Shown here: in pieces, positions 7,492-15,965 of the stretch
Numbering within the stretch: the first letter of the stretch is position 1
How the letters are laid out: each line of letters opens with the position of its first letter
From: Lachnospiraceae bacterium UBA4260
Lineage (GTDB): Bacteria; Bacillota; Clostridia; Lachnospirales; Lachnospiraceae
Assembly (NCBI GenBank): GCA_002395235.1
Contig: DGWK01000022.1
Coordinates: 44,875 to 60,839 of the forward strand
Reading direction: 5' to 3'
DNA: 15,965 nt
The notes under the pieces: model-generated
What the model was told of the DNA's origin: nothing
Databases searched by the model: none
The model's input: only the letters and a program-made list of their open reading frames with translations
Program-made: the position numbers and the translations under genes

Positions 7492-7520
7492 ATTTTATAC
7501 TCTTTAGTGCGTTAATACAA
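7492..7520 (-). promoter_or_regulatory. Probable promoter of the opp operon
   Basis: On the minus strand TTGTAT (7515-7520) and TAAAAT (7492-7497) are 17 nt apart in very AT-rich DNA. The expected start near 7485 leaves a leader of about 114 nt before oppB, with a small GCTAT/ATAGC inverted repeat (7423-7427 and 7439-7443). Because the region is so AT-rich, other hexamer pairs are possible, including a perfect TATAAT at 7553-7558 that lacks a convincing -35. Confidence 0.45.
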
Positions 7521-7545
7521 CACTTATATAAAGGTAAAAAAGCCT

Positions 7546-7571
7546 CAAATTGATTATATTTAAGCAATTTG
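7546..7571 (-). promoter_or_regulatory. 7-bp inverted repeat enclosing a TATAAT, possible operator
   Basis: CAAATTG (7546-7552) and CAATTTG (7565-7571) are perfect inverted copies with a 12-nt centre. That centre contains a perfect minus-strand TATAAT (7553-7558). This is the arrangement expected for a dimeric regulator covering a -10 element upstream of the opp operon, or by chance in AT-rich DNA. It does not match the CodY consensus as I remember it. Confidence 0.35.
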
Positions 7572-7602
7572 CAACAAATATTATCAAGTAACCGTTCAAA
7601 TA

Positions 7603-7646
7603 AATAGACACCTTCCGGCGCAGCTGACGGCCGGAAGGTGTCTATT
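7603..7646 (-). terminator. Intrinsic terminator after the MBL hydrolase gene
   Basis: Positions 7603-7619 and 7630-7646 form a perfect 17-bp stem, with AGACACCTTCCGGC as its inner arm and a 10-nt loop. On the minus strand it is followed by ATTTATTTG, a weak but T-rich tail. It lies between the MBL gene stop (7688) and the opp promoter region, so it separates the two operons. The plus strand also gives a stem followed by ATTAATT, so weak bidirectional action is possible. Confidence 0.75.
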
Positions 7647-7653
7647 AATTCAA

Positions 7654-7670
7654 GGCTCGCAGAGCGAGCC
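7654..7670. repeat. Small perfect GC-rich hairpin beside the terminator
   Basis: GGCTCGC (7654-7660) and GCGAGCC (7664-7670) are perfect inverted copies with a 3-nt loop, between the MBL stop codon and the larger terminator stem. No T-run follows it. It may protect the 3' end of the mRNA or assist termination; function is not known. Confidence 0.55.
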
Positions 7671-7687
7671 GCACGCATGTGCATCAT

Positions 7688-8359
7688 TCAAAATATGGCC
7701 TCATCGAGAAGGCAGATTTTCTCTCTGAACGGAAGAAGCCGCTCATCGTCCAGATAGACGGCCGCTTCGTCCGCTCTGTTCCAGTAATGCATGGGGAACA
7801 GATGGTGGCACTCCACAGCGTTCAGAAACTCGACGATCGCGTTGGGAGCGCTCTCTCCGAGCCTTGGGTCCAGCGGCAGCATGGCCGCGTCAAAGCTCCA
7901 TCCGCTTATCTTCTCGATCTGCCGTCGGTAGATCTTCAGGGAATAGGCGTTCTTATTGTCCGCCGCGTCTTTCCAGTGCCAGATATTGAGATCCCCAGCA
8001 TGAAAGAAATTGTATCCGTCGCTGCTCACGACATAGGCGACGCCTTCGTCGTTGGACCTGATCGCGTACACAAGCGTATTCCGAATCTTGTAGTGCCTAC
8101 CGGGCTGTACGTGGAAGATGTTTTCCCCCTTCCTCTCGGGAGCCGTGCAGCATTCCAGGATGTAATAGATCTCTTTGTATTTGTTCAGGATCGACCAGAT
8201 TCTGGGCGAATAGTGGTCGGCGTGGCTGTGCGTGACAAAGACAAACACTTTTTTGTCCGGGTCAAAAGGGGGAAGTTCCCCTTCGTACCAGTCAAAAATC
8301 AGCACTGTCCTCTCCAACTCGATAATAAATCCACTGTGGTAAATATGCGTTATCTTCAT
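7688..8359 (-). CDS. MBL-fold metal-dependent hydrolase, UlaG-like
   Basis: This 223-residue protein has the metallo-beta-lactamase fold. The core motif THSHADHYS gives metal ligands H44, H46, D48 and H49. HAGDLNIWHW (120-129) supplies the bridging Asp123, and a late His191 in FPMHYW completes the site. This pattern is typical of UlaG-like and other small MBL hydrolases in Firmicutes, usually of unknown substrate. It has no signal peptide, so it is cytoplasmic. I chose the ATG at 8359 (MKITHIYHSGF, the usual family start). An earlier in-frame ATG at 8380 would overlap the upstream gene by 20 bp. Only one base separates it from the stop of the preceding small gene, implying translational coupling. 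It is the last gene of the AAA+ cluster. The specific reaction cannot be assigned. Confidence 0.88.
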   Translation of the reverse strand: MKITHIYHSGFIIELERTVLIFDWYEGELPPFDPDKKVFVFVTHSHADHYSPRIWSILNKYKEIYYILECCTAPERKGENIFHVQPGRHYKIRNTLVYAIRSNDEGVAYVVSSDGYNFFHAGDLNIWHWKDAADNKNAYSLKIYRRQIEKISGWSFDAAMLPLDPRLGESAPNAIVEFLNAVECHHLFPMHYWNRADEAAVYLDDERLLPFREKICLLDEAIF

Positions 8360-8360
8360 A

Positions 8361-8663
8361 CTATGCTTTCCCGATTTCATCGACCTGCCCGTTCAGCCAC
8401 TGTGCAGCGGCTGCAAGCCCTTCCGCAGAGAACTCAAATTCTTTGCTCTTCATAGTTTCGGGATCCGCCGTGCCGTAGGCGTACGGCTCGGGCCATACAG
8501 TTGCAAGAAGTACGGCGGGATCTCTCTGGTCGACCGGGGTGTAATGTACATTTTTCAGAGGCTCGCGCGCGATTCTGTAGCGAACTCCCGCGCAGCTTCC
8601 GAAATATGCCTCGCCATATTCATAAAAACTGATTGAATATAGTTCCTTGGGATCTATTCTCAT
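8361..8663 (-). CDS. Small protein of unknown function
   Basis: I do not recognise this 100-residue protein. It begins MRIDPKELYSISFYEYGEAY and has a mixed alpha/beta pattern, no signal peptide and no membrane segment. It is rich in aromatic residues (several Tyr, Phe and Trp), with a central VHYTPVDQRDPAVLLATVWP and a C-terminal helix (EGLAAAAQWLNGQ). The ATG at 8663 follows the stop of the TPR/SEC-C gene by 6 nt. A TTG two codons earlier at 8669 has GGAAG at a better distance and could be the start. The stop is one base from the MBL start. Coding is supported by the absence of any room for another gene and by coupling on both sides. Confidence 0.75.
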   Translation of the reverse strand: MRIDPKELYSISFYEYGEAYFGSCAGVRYRIAREPLKNVHYTPVDQRDPAVLLATVWPEPYAYGTADPETMKSKEFEFSAEGLAAAAQWLNGQVDEIGKA

Positions 8664-8669
8664 ACGCAA

Positions 8670-9974
8670 TTACTTTCTTCCGTGACATTTTTTGTATTTT
8701 TTGCCGGAACCGCAAGGGCACGGATCGTTGGGAAGGATCTTCTTCCCGCTCCTCTTGTAGGTCACGCTGCCCTCTGTGAGATAGACAGGCTCCTTCTTGC
8801 GGCGAAGCGCCTTCTGATAGGCTTCTTCCATGCCCGCCTCCAGGGCGTCGCGAGGCACCTTGATCTCGTCAAAGGTCTCCAGCTTGTCCAGGATCGCGTT
8901 CCTCATCCCTTCGGGGCCCAGCATCTGCAGCTGGTCCAGATAGGTCACGACTCTGACATAGGTGTGCGGATATTTCTCGGCGACATAGAGAAGTTCTTCT
9001 CCGTGGTTCTCTATATACCTTGTCATATACCACTCATAGGACAGGGCTGTCAATTTGTCGTTGACGTCCTGCTCCTCATCGCCGGCGGTCGCCACGCGGC
9101 TCTCCGCGGAGAGAAAGCTCTCCATCATGGCGCTGACCGCGTTGTCTTCGTGGTACTCATAGGACTCCACAGAGCGGTAGGCGTTCTCGATGATGTAGTA
9201 CTGCTCGCTGTTCAAAAGATAGCCCTGTTCCTCCACTTCTTTTACAAGGGAGCGGAAAGGAATCCGGAAGGTTCTCACAGGCAGCGCCGTACTCAGGTAA
9301 GAGATGTTCTGCGCCAGCTTTTTCTGCATTTTCGCATCCATCTCCACTGTCGTCAGAAAGCGCTTATAGACGCCGATGTCCACCGTCAGTCCGACAGCGG
9401 CCGTGAGAGCGCCCAGGTACAGCGCTCTGACAAAGCATCCGTCCAGAATATCCACGGAGCTGACTTCGCGGGTCTCCTCCCAGCGGGTGATCTCTTTTCG
9501 GAAGATCTCCCTTGCTCTCTCTTTCTGTCCCAGATTCTCCACGCAGTCGCCGTAGACTGTGTAAAAGAAGGGATGGTAGCTCTCCGGCGGGTCGATCTTC
9601 TCCAGAAGCGCCGCCGCTTTTTTGTACTGCTGCTGTGCGTGGTAAGCCTGCGCCAGGCTGATCACCGTATTCTGGTCGCTGTCGCCGGCGTCCAGCGCCT
9701 CCTCCAGATACTGCTGCGCCTCCGGGAAACGCCCCTGGGACAGGAGGCACCTGCCCAGCATGGAGAGCACATCCGGATTTCCGGGGAGCTTTTCCAGCAT
9801 CTCTCTGCACAGACTCTCCTGTGCCTCGTAGTCGCTCTCGTACTCTCTGTACAGGGCCTGCCGCATCTGTTCGCGGATCACCAGCGGAAGCTGTGCCGTG
9901 TACTGGTCGATCTGCTCCATGTAATCGTGTAGGTCACTGCGGACAGTGATCGTTCCTTCTCTTTGTTCTGCCAT
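8670..9974 (-). CDS. TPR-repeat protein with C-terminal SEC-C zinc knuckle
   Basis: This 434-residue cytoplasmic protein begins with about three TPR-like helical pairs (roughly residues 51-168, for example NPDVLSMLGRCLLSQGRF and YGDCVENLGQKERAREIF). A central region of about 240 residues follows in which I see no known domain. It ends in a SEC-C motif, PCPCGSGKKYKKCHG, with zinc ligands C419, C421, C430 and H431, the same knuckle found at the C-terminus of SecA. In SecA that motif contacts ribosomes and SecB; in stand-alone proteins its role is mostly unknown. A protein-interaction or adaptor role is inferred. The start ATG lies 11 nt after the AAA+ gene stop; the nearest ribosome-like AAGGA lies within that gene's last codons, 14 nt away, so coupled translation is likely. 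Confidence 0.88.
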   Translation of the reverse strand: MAEQREGTITVRSDLHDYMEQIDQYTAQLPLVIREQMRQALYREYESDYEAQESLCREMLEKLPGNPDVLSMLGRCLLSQGRFPEAQQYLEEALDAGDSDQNTVISLAQAYHAQQQYKKAAALLEKIDPPESYHPFFYTVYGDCVENLGQKERAREIFRKEITRWEETREVSSVDILDGCFVRALYLGALTAAVGLTVDIGVYKRFLTTVEMDAKMQKKLAQNISYLSTALPVRTFRIPFRSLVKEVEEQGYLLNSEQYYIIENAYRSVESYEYHEDNAVSAMMESFLSAESRVATAGDEEQDVNDKLTALSYEWYMTRYIENHGEELLYVAEKYPHTYVRVVTYLDQLQMLGPEGMRNAILDKLETFDEIKVPRDALEAGMEEAYQKALRRKKEPVYLTEGSVTYKRSGKKILPNDPCPCGSGKKYKKCHGRK

Positions 9975-9985
9975 GATAGATTCAA

Positions 9986-11425
9986 TTATCCTTCAGTATT
10001 TTCTTTAGTATTTTCTGCTTTTTCCGTATTTTCGGCGGTTTCGCCCTCTTCGCCGGGAAGCTTGAGCTCCGGCACTCTGACATCCTTGGCTGCCTCCGCC
10101 ATTTTTTCCATTTCCTTGGTATCTGTATTGTCGCCGATGTCCGCCGACAGGTCCATGACCGTGATCAGCATCATGTCGTCGTGGGTAGGGTTCTCCATCT
10201 CGGCGACGCGGCGGGCCTGGTTCGTGATGATGTCCTCAAACATGTTGCGGACTTCACGCGCATTGGCGAAGTTCTCCTGCCGGAGCATCTTTCTGGAAAT
10301 GATGCGGGCGCGAATCTGCTTTTTGGCCTCCTCTTCCACAATATAGTCATACTTCTTGCAGTTGAGGTAGAAGATCTGCTCGAGCTCATCGATCGTGTAG
10401 TCCGGGAACTCGATATACTTGTTGAACCTGGACTTGAGTCCGGGATTGCTGTTGATGAACTTCTCCATGGGCTTTGTATAGCCCGCGACGATGACAACCA
10501 GGTCGTCTCTGTAGTCCTCCATAGCCTTGAGGACCGTGTCGATGGCTTCCTGGCCGAAAGCATCATCCTTTTGGGCCAGCGCATAAGCTTCGTCGATGAA
10601 GAGAACGCCGCCCATCGCTTTTTTGATCTGTTCCTGGGTCTTGAGGGCCGTCTGTCCCACATAGCCGGCTACCAGTCCGGAGCGGTCGACTTCGATCAGC
10701 TGCCCTTTGGACAGCACGCCGATCTGTTTGTAGAGCCTTCCGATGATCCTGGCGACCGTCGTCTTGCCGGTTCCGGGATTTCCCGTAAAGACAAGGTGAA
10801 GGGATACGGGCACAGATTTAAGTCCCTCGTCCTTTCTCATCTTCTGTATTTTGGCAAAAGCCATGATCTCCTTGACGTCTTCCTTGATGGTTGTGAGGCC
10901 GATCAGGGAGTCAAGTTCCTCCATGGGGTCCTTCTCGGGCTCAGCGGGCTTGGGCGGCTGTCCGCCTTCGACCGGTCCTCCGGTCGCCGTCGCGACAGGC
11001 TGTGCGCCGCCGCCGGTTCCTCTGGCAGCCTGACCGGGCACAGAGGCAGGACTTCCGGACATAAGGGAAGGATCTGCACTTCCCGTATTCCCGACCATAC
11101 CGGCCAGTTCATCGAGCCCCTTTTTGTTGGCGTTAGTCATTCCCTGGGTGATCTCGTCCGTGCGCGCCATGAGTTCTTCCGCTTCTTTGAGCGCTTTTCT
11201 GGCGTCCTCAAGGGGATCGGAGCGCTTTTTTCTCGCCTCGTCGAGGAGCTCCGCGGCACTCTTTTCTCTTGAAGAGGATCCCTTTGAAGAAGATTTTGCG
11301 TCCTCTTTCTTCGGAGTCTCTGAGGAAGACCCGAACATATCTCCGTAGATGTCCTTGAGCAGTCTTTTTTCGGCAAGACCCAGAGCTGCGAGTCTCTCCA
11401 GCTCTTTCTTTGTTTTCTTATCCAT
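9986..11425 (-). CDS. CbxX/CfqX (SpoVK-like) AAA+ ATPase
   Basis: This 479-residue protein carries a AAA+ domain of the CbxX/CbbX/SpoVK/EccA type. Motifs are Walker A GNPGTGKT (215-222), a pore-loop-like GYVGQT (254-259), Walker B VLFIDEA (274-280), sensor-1 region VIVAGYTKPM (311-320), arginine-finger candidate R333 in NPGLKSRF, and sensor-2 NAREVRNMFE (388-397). The family forms ring-shaped machines that remodel protein complexes. Residues 1-30 look like a helical head, 31-165 are low-complexity and probably disordered (Lys/Ser/Glu, then Gly/Pro/Ala), and the C-terminus has an ENT-rich tail. The ATG at 11425 is preferred because AAGGAG (11433-11438) lies 7 nt upstream; an earlier ATG at 11488 has no ribosome site. 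It leads a four-gene set; its substrate is unknown, and a SpoVK sporulation role is not shown. Confidence 0.9.
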   Translation of the reverse strand: MDKKTKKELERLAALGLAEKRLLKDIYGDMFGSSSETPKKEDAKSSSKGSSSREKSAAELLDEARKKRSDPLEDARKALKEAEELMARTDEITQGMTNANKKGLDELAGMVGNTGSADPSLMSGSPASVPGQAARGTGGGAQPVATATGGPVEGGQPPKPAEPEKDPMEELDSLIGLTTIKEDVKEIMAFAKIQKMRKDEGLKSVPVSLHLVFTGNPGTGKTTVARIIGRLYKQIGVLSKGQLIEVDRSGLVAGYVGQTALKTQEQIKKAMGGVLFIDEAYALAQKDDAFGQEAIDTVLKAMEDYRDDLVVIVAGYTKPMEKFINSNPGLKSRFNKYIEFPDYTIDELEQIFYLNCKKYDYIVEEEAKKQIRARIISRKMLRQENFANAREVRNMFEDIITNQARRVAEMENPTHDDMMLITVMDLSADIGDNTDTKEMEKMAEAAKDVRVPELKLPGEEGETAENTEKAENTKENTEG

Positions 11426-11525
11426 TCGTGCTCTCCTTTTCCCTGACTGTAAAGCGGCTGCTCCTTTTTCTTTTGCTCCGTGCATCATAAGTGGCGCGAG
11501 CCGCTGCGCCGCACGCGGGCGCCGT
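11426..11525 (-). promoter_or_regulatory. GC-rich leader between the LOG gene and the AAA+ gene
   Basis: In this 100-nt gap GGCGC (11493-11497) and GCGCC (11506-11510) can form a hairpin. Its 8-nt loop holds a heptamer (11499-11505) complementary to 11453-11459, so the loop could pair downstream as a pseudoknot or compete with the stem. A second GGCGCC lies at 11518-11523. No T-run follows, so it is not an intrinsic terminator, and I find no convincing -35/-10 pair. The AAA+ gene may be read from the LOG promoter. Confidence 0.4.
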
Positions 11526-12071
11526 TCATCCGTTCATGTATTGTTCTGCAAACTCTGCAACACTCTCCGTATCTGCCAGAAACAGGAATTTTTCCCGGCT
11601 CTCCTGATCCAGAAATCCTTCACGTACCATATGATCCAGGAGGCTTCTGAGCGGCTCATAAAAGCCGTCCAGATTGAGTATTATGCAGGGTCTGTCATTG
11701 TGTCCGAGTCTGACCTGCGACATAACTTCCGCGATCTCTTCCAGAGTGCCCGTCCCGCCGGGAAAAGCAATAAAGGCGTCTCCCATCTCGATCAGCTTGG
11801 CCTTTCTCTCGGCCATTGTCTCCGTGACGATCAGCTCTGTGATCCCGTCGTGCTGCAGGCACGTCTCGACGAAGAATCCCGGCTCAATCCCGATCACTTC
11901 ACCTCCGGCCTGCAAGACAGCCTCTGCCAGTTCTCCCATGAGTCCGATCCGGCTTCCTCCGTAGATCAGGCGGTGCCCCGCTCTTCCGATCCATGTTCCC
12001 AGCTTAATGACTTCCTGCGCGTACTTGGGATCATTCCCCCGCGCAGAGCCTAAATATACAGTAATATTCAT
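11526..12071 (-). CDS. LOG-family nucleotide 5'-monophosphate phosphoribohydrolase (TIGR00730 type)
   Basis: This 181-residue protein is a Rossmann-like LOG (Lonely Guy) family member. Signature stretches are VYLGSARG (5-12), YGGSRIGLMG (37-46), MAERK (86-90) and PGGTGTLEE (104-112), whose final glutamate and the arginine of MAERK are the catalytic residues in the family. Characterised members cleave the N-glycosidic bond of adenosine-type nucleoside monophosphates, releasing the base and ribose 5-phosphate. In plants and some bacteria this activates cytokinins; in Clostridia the physiological substrate is usually unknown. It is cytoplasmic, of normal length, with a weak AGAAAG ribosome site before the ATG. 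It sits upstream of the AAA+ set with a 100-nt gap and may share transcription. Confidence 0.92.
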   Translation of the reverse strand: MNITVYLGSARGNDPKYAQEVIKLGTWIGRAGHRLIYGGSRIGLMGELAEAVLQAGGEVIGIEPGFFVETCLQHDGITELIVTETMAERKAKLIEMGDAFIAFPGGTGTLEEIAEVMSQVRLGHNDRPCIILNLDGFYEPLRSLLDHMVREGFLDQESREKFLFLADTESVAEFAEQYMNG

Positions 12072-12125
12072 GTATTTTTTCTTTCTGACTCTGATTTTAA
12101 AGGCTCTTACCGCGCCATGAATCCT

Positions 12126-12134
12126 ATTTTAACA
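12126..12134 (-). promoter_or_regulatory. Extended -10 promoter candidate for the LOG gene
   Basis: The minus strand reads TGTTAAAAT, an extended -10 (TG-N-TAAAAT), with a predicted start near 12119 and a leader of about 48 nt. No good -35 stands in front of it. An alternative pair, TTGGCA (12203-12208) and GATAAA (12180-12185) with a 17-nt spacer, lies further upstream and would give a longer leader. One of the two is likely needed, since a strong terminator cuts off read-through from alaS. Confidence 0.45.
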
Positions 12135-12192
12135 CCATTTTGTGCAGGTTCGCATCATAATAATGCAAATCGGGGCATTTTTATCTGTAACG

Positions 12193-12269
12193 GTCCGGCA
12201 CTTGCCAACCACACCCCTACGGAATGAAAAAAAACTTCCTCCTCGCAGGCCGCCCCTGTCCGGCACTTG
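12193..12269. repeat. Paired 12-bp direct repeat in the alaS-LOG spacer
   Basis: GTCCGGCACTTG occurs exactly at 12193-12204 and 12258-12269, 65 bp apart. The sequence after each copy is loosely alike: a C-rich stretch, CCTAC (12216-12220 and about 12286-12290) and then an A-run. It looks like a decayed tandem duplication of about 65 bp reaching into the alaS terminator. This accounts for much of the 284-nt gap 12072-12355, in which I see no gene. Confidence 0.6.
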
Positions 12270-12297
12270 TCTGGCTTCCCACAGTCCTACAAAAACA

Positions 12298-12345
12298 AAA
12301 AACCGACGTTTTCGGGAACCGCAGTTCCCAAAAACGCCAGTTTTT
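12298..12345 (-). terminator. Strong intrinsic terminator of alaS
   Basis: Nested arms form a stem of about 21 bp. The outer arms 12298-12312 and 12331-12345 enclose GGGAAC (12314-12319) and GTTCCC (12324-12329), with a 4-nt loop. On the minus strand a run of T follows (12302-12297, then five more after one G). Two non-Watson-Crick positions in the outer stem are G-U in minus-strand RNA but A-C in plus-strand RNA, so the element is tuned to the alaS strand. It starts about 11 nt after the alaS stop. Confidence 0.92.
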
Positions 12346-12355
12346 CTTAAAAACC

Positions 12356-15016
<2,661 letters not shown>

Positions 15017-15040
15017 TTTAAACTGTTCCTCCAAAAGGTA

Positions 15041-15965
15041 TCAAAAGTCGAATTTATCAGCAAACCACGCATCCAGCTCTGCGATCGGGACGCGTACCTG
15101 CTCCATGCTGTCTCTCATACGGATGGTGACGGACTTATCGGTCTCGGAATCAAAGTCATAGGTGACGCAGAAAGGAGTTCCGATCTCGTCCTGTCTTCTG
15201 TATCTCTTGCCGATGTTGCCTCTGTCGTCGTACTCGCAGTTGAACTTCTTGCTCAGGTTCTTGTAGACTTCGAAAGCCTGGTCGCCCAGCTTCTTGGACA
15301 GAGGAAGCACGCCGACCTTGACGGGTGCCAGCGCGGGATGGAATCTCATGACGGTTCTCTTGTCGCCGCCCTCGAGCTCCTCTTCGTCATAAGCTGCGCA
15401 CAGGAAAGCCAGGGTCACGCGGTCTGCGCCCAGAGAAGGCTCGACAACGTAAGGGATGTATTTGGTCTTCTTGACATCGTCAAAGTAGCTCATGTCCTCG
15501 CCGGACACGTTCTGGTGCTGCGTCAGGTCATAGTCGGTTCTGTCCGCGATGCCCCACAGCTCGCCCCATCCGAAGGGGAACAGGAACTCGATGTCGGTCG
15601 TAGCCTTGGAATAGAAAGAGAGCTCTTCCTTGTCGTGGTCTCTCATTCTGGTCTCCTCGGGCTTGAGGCCCAGCTTCATGAGCCAGTTCCAGCAGAAATC
15701 TTTCCAATAGGCGAACCACTCGAGATCAGTATCGGGCTCACAGAAGAATTCCATCTCCATCTGCTCGAACTCACGGGTTCTGAACGTGAAGTTGCCGGGT
15801 GTGATCTCGTTTCGGAAGGACTTGCCGATCTGGCAGATTCCGAAAGGAACTTTCTTTCTGGAAGTTCTCTGTACGTTCTTGAAGTTTACGAAGATACCCT
15901 GCGCGGTCTCGGGTCTGAGATAGACCGTGGAAGCGCTGCTCTCCGTGACGCCCTGGAAGGTCTTG
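15041..15965 (-). CDS. glyS: Glycyl-tRNA synthetase, single-chain type, N-terminus outside the window
   Basis: The frame is open to the right edge and gives 307 residues of the C-terminal part. Homodimeric GlyRS enzymes are usually around 460 residues, so roughly the first third is missing. The edge starts within the catalytic domain: LRPETAQGIFVNF, then FRNEITPGNFTFRTREFEQM (class II motif 2) and EMEFFCEP, and later EPSLGADR (motif 3). The C-terminal anticodon-binding domain starts about at ALAPVKVGVLPL and includes GNIGKRYRRQDEIGTPFCVT. This is the alpha2 type, not the separate GlyQ/GlyS alpha2-beta2 enzyme. An internal ATG at 15760 could be mistaken for the start, but the conserved motifs continue upstream of it. 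Any leader, such as a T-box, lies outside the window. Confidence 0.97.
   Translation of the reverse strand, partial: KTFQGVTESSASTVYLRPETAQGIFVNFKNVQRTSRKKVPFGICQIGKSFRNEITPGNFTFRTREFEQMEMEFFCEPDTDLEWFAYWKDFCWNWLMKLGLKPEETRMRDHDKEELSFYSKATTDIEFLFPFGWGELWGIADRTDYDLTQHQNVSGEDMSYFDDVKKTKYIPYVVEPSLGADRVTLAFLCAAYDEEELEGGDKRTVMRFHPALAPVKVGVLPLSKKLGDQAFEVYKNLSKKFNCEYDDRGNIGKRYRRQDEIGTPFCVTYDFDSETDKSVTIRMRDSMEQVRVPIAELDAWFADKFDF

Noticed and set aside
7424..7687. 87-residue minus-strand frame between the MBL gene and oppB
   Set aside because: It crosses the terminator stem and AT-rich promoter region, has no ribosome site and no protein-like pattern.
8682..9932. 416-residue plus-strand frame opposite the TPR/SEC-C gene
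   Set aside because: Antisense shadow; the minus-strand protein carries the intact SEC-C motif.
10181..11272. 363-residue plus-strand frame opposite the AAA+ gene
   Set aside because: Antisense shadow of a gene with complete AAA+ motifs.
11426..11488. Earlier ATG start for the AAA+ gene, adding 21 residues
   Set aside because: No ribosome site before 11488, while AAGGAG is ideally placed for 11425; the added stretch is basic and low-complexity.
15017..15034. Earlier TTG start for alaS
   Set aside because: It overlaps the GGAGGA ribosome site of the ATG at 15016, and MQYYGVNELR is a normal AlaRS N-terminus.
15017..15040. T-box riboswitch before alaS
   Set aside because: The gap after glyS is only 24 nt; any T-box would be upstream of glyS, outside the window.

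Overview
The window looks like chromosomal DNA of a Gram-positive anaerobe of the Clostridia, probably Lachnospiraceae. This is inferred from lipobox-type lipoproteins, strong AGGAGG-like ribosome sites, a single-chain glycyl-tRNA synthetase, moderate to high GC with GC-rich third positions, and a full oligopeptide permease operon. Every gene I can support lies on the minus strand, so transcription runs from high to low coordinates. No phage, transposase, CRISPR array, rRNA or tRNA gene is visible.

In the direction of transcription: (1) the 3' part of glyS (15965-15041, cut by the window edge) and alaS (15016-12356) form a translation-supply pair closed by a large intrinsic terminator (12345-12298). 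(2) After a spacer holding a 12-bp direct repeat come a LOG-type Rossmann nucleotide hydrolase (12071-11526) and a 100-nt GC-rich leader. Then follows a tightly packed set of four genes: a CbxX/SpoVK-like AAA+ ATPase, a TPR protein with a C-terminal SEC-C zinc knuckle, a 100-residue protein of unknown function, and an MBL-fold hydrolase. Gaps within the four are 11, 6 and 1 nt. A 17-bp stem terminator and a second small hairpin follow.

(3) A complete oligopeptide ABC transporter operon runs from 7371 to 1242 in the order oppB-oppC-oppD-oppF-oppA. The two permeases, the two ATPases and their junctions are coupled by 4-bp overlaps or short gaps. The binding-protein gene oppA comes last, behind its own consensus promoter and a folded leader of about 107 nt, which would let the binding protein be made in excess over the membrane complex. 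The operon ends in an intrinsic terminator (1144-1115). (4) Next is a roughly 155-bp intergenic element of nested and alternative inverted repeats. (5) A lipoprotein gene with a near-consensus promoter runs off the left edge.

Most of the window is ordinary housekeeping and nutrient uptake. The parts least explained by known biology are the AAA+/TPR-SEC-C/unknown/MBL gene set, the nested inverted-repeat element at 952-1106, and the leaders of oppA and of the AAA+ gene. I see no clear sign of a defence system or other striking new system, and functions proposed for the four-gene set are inference only.
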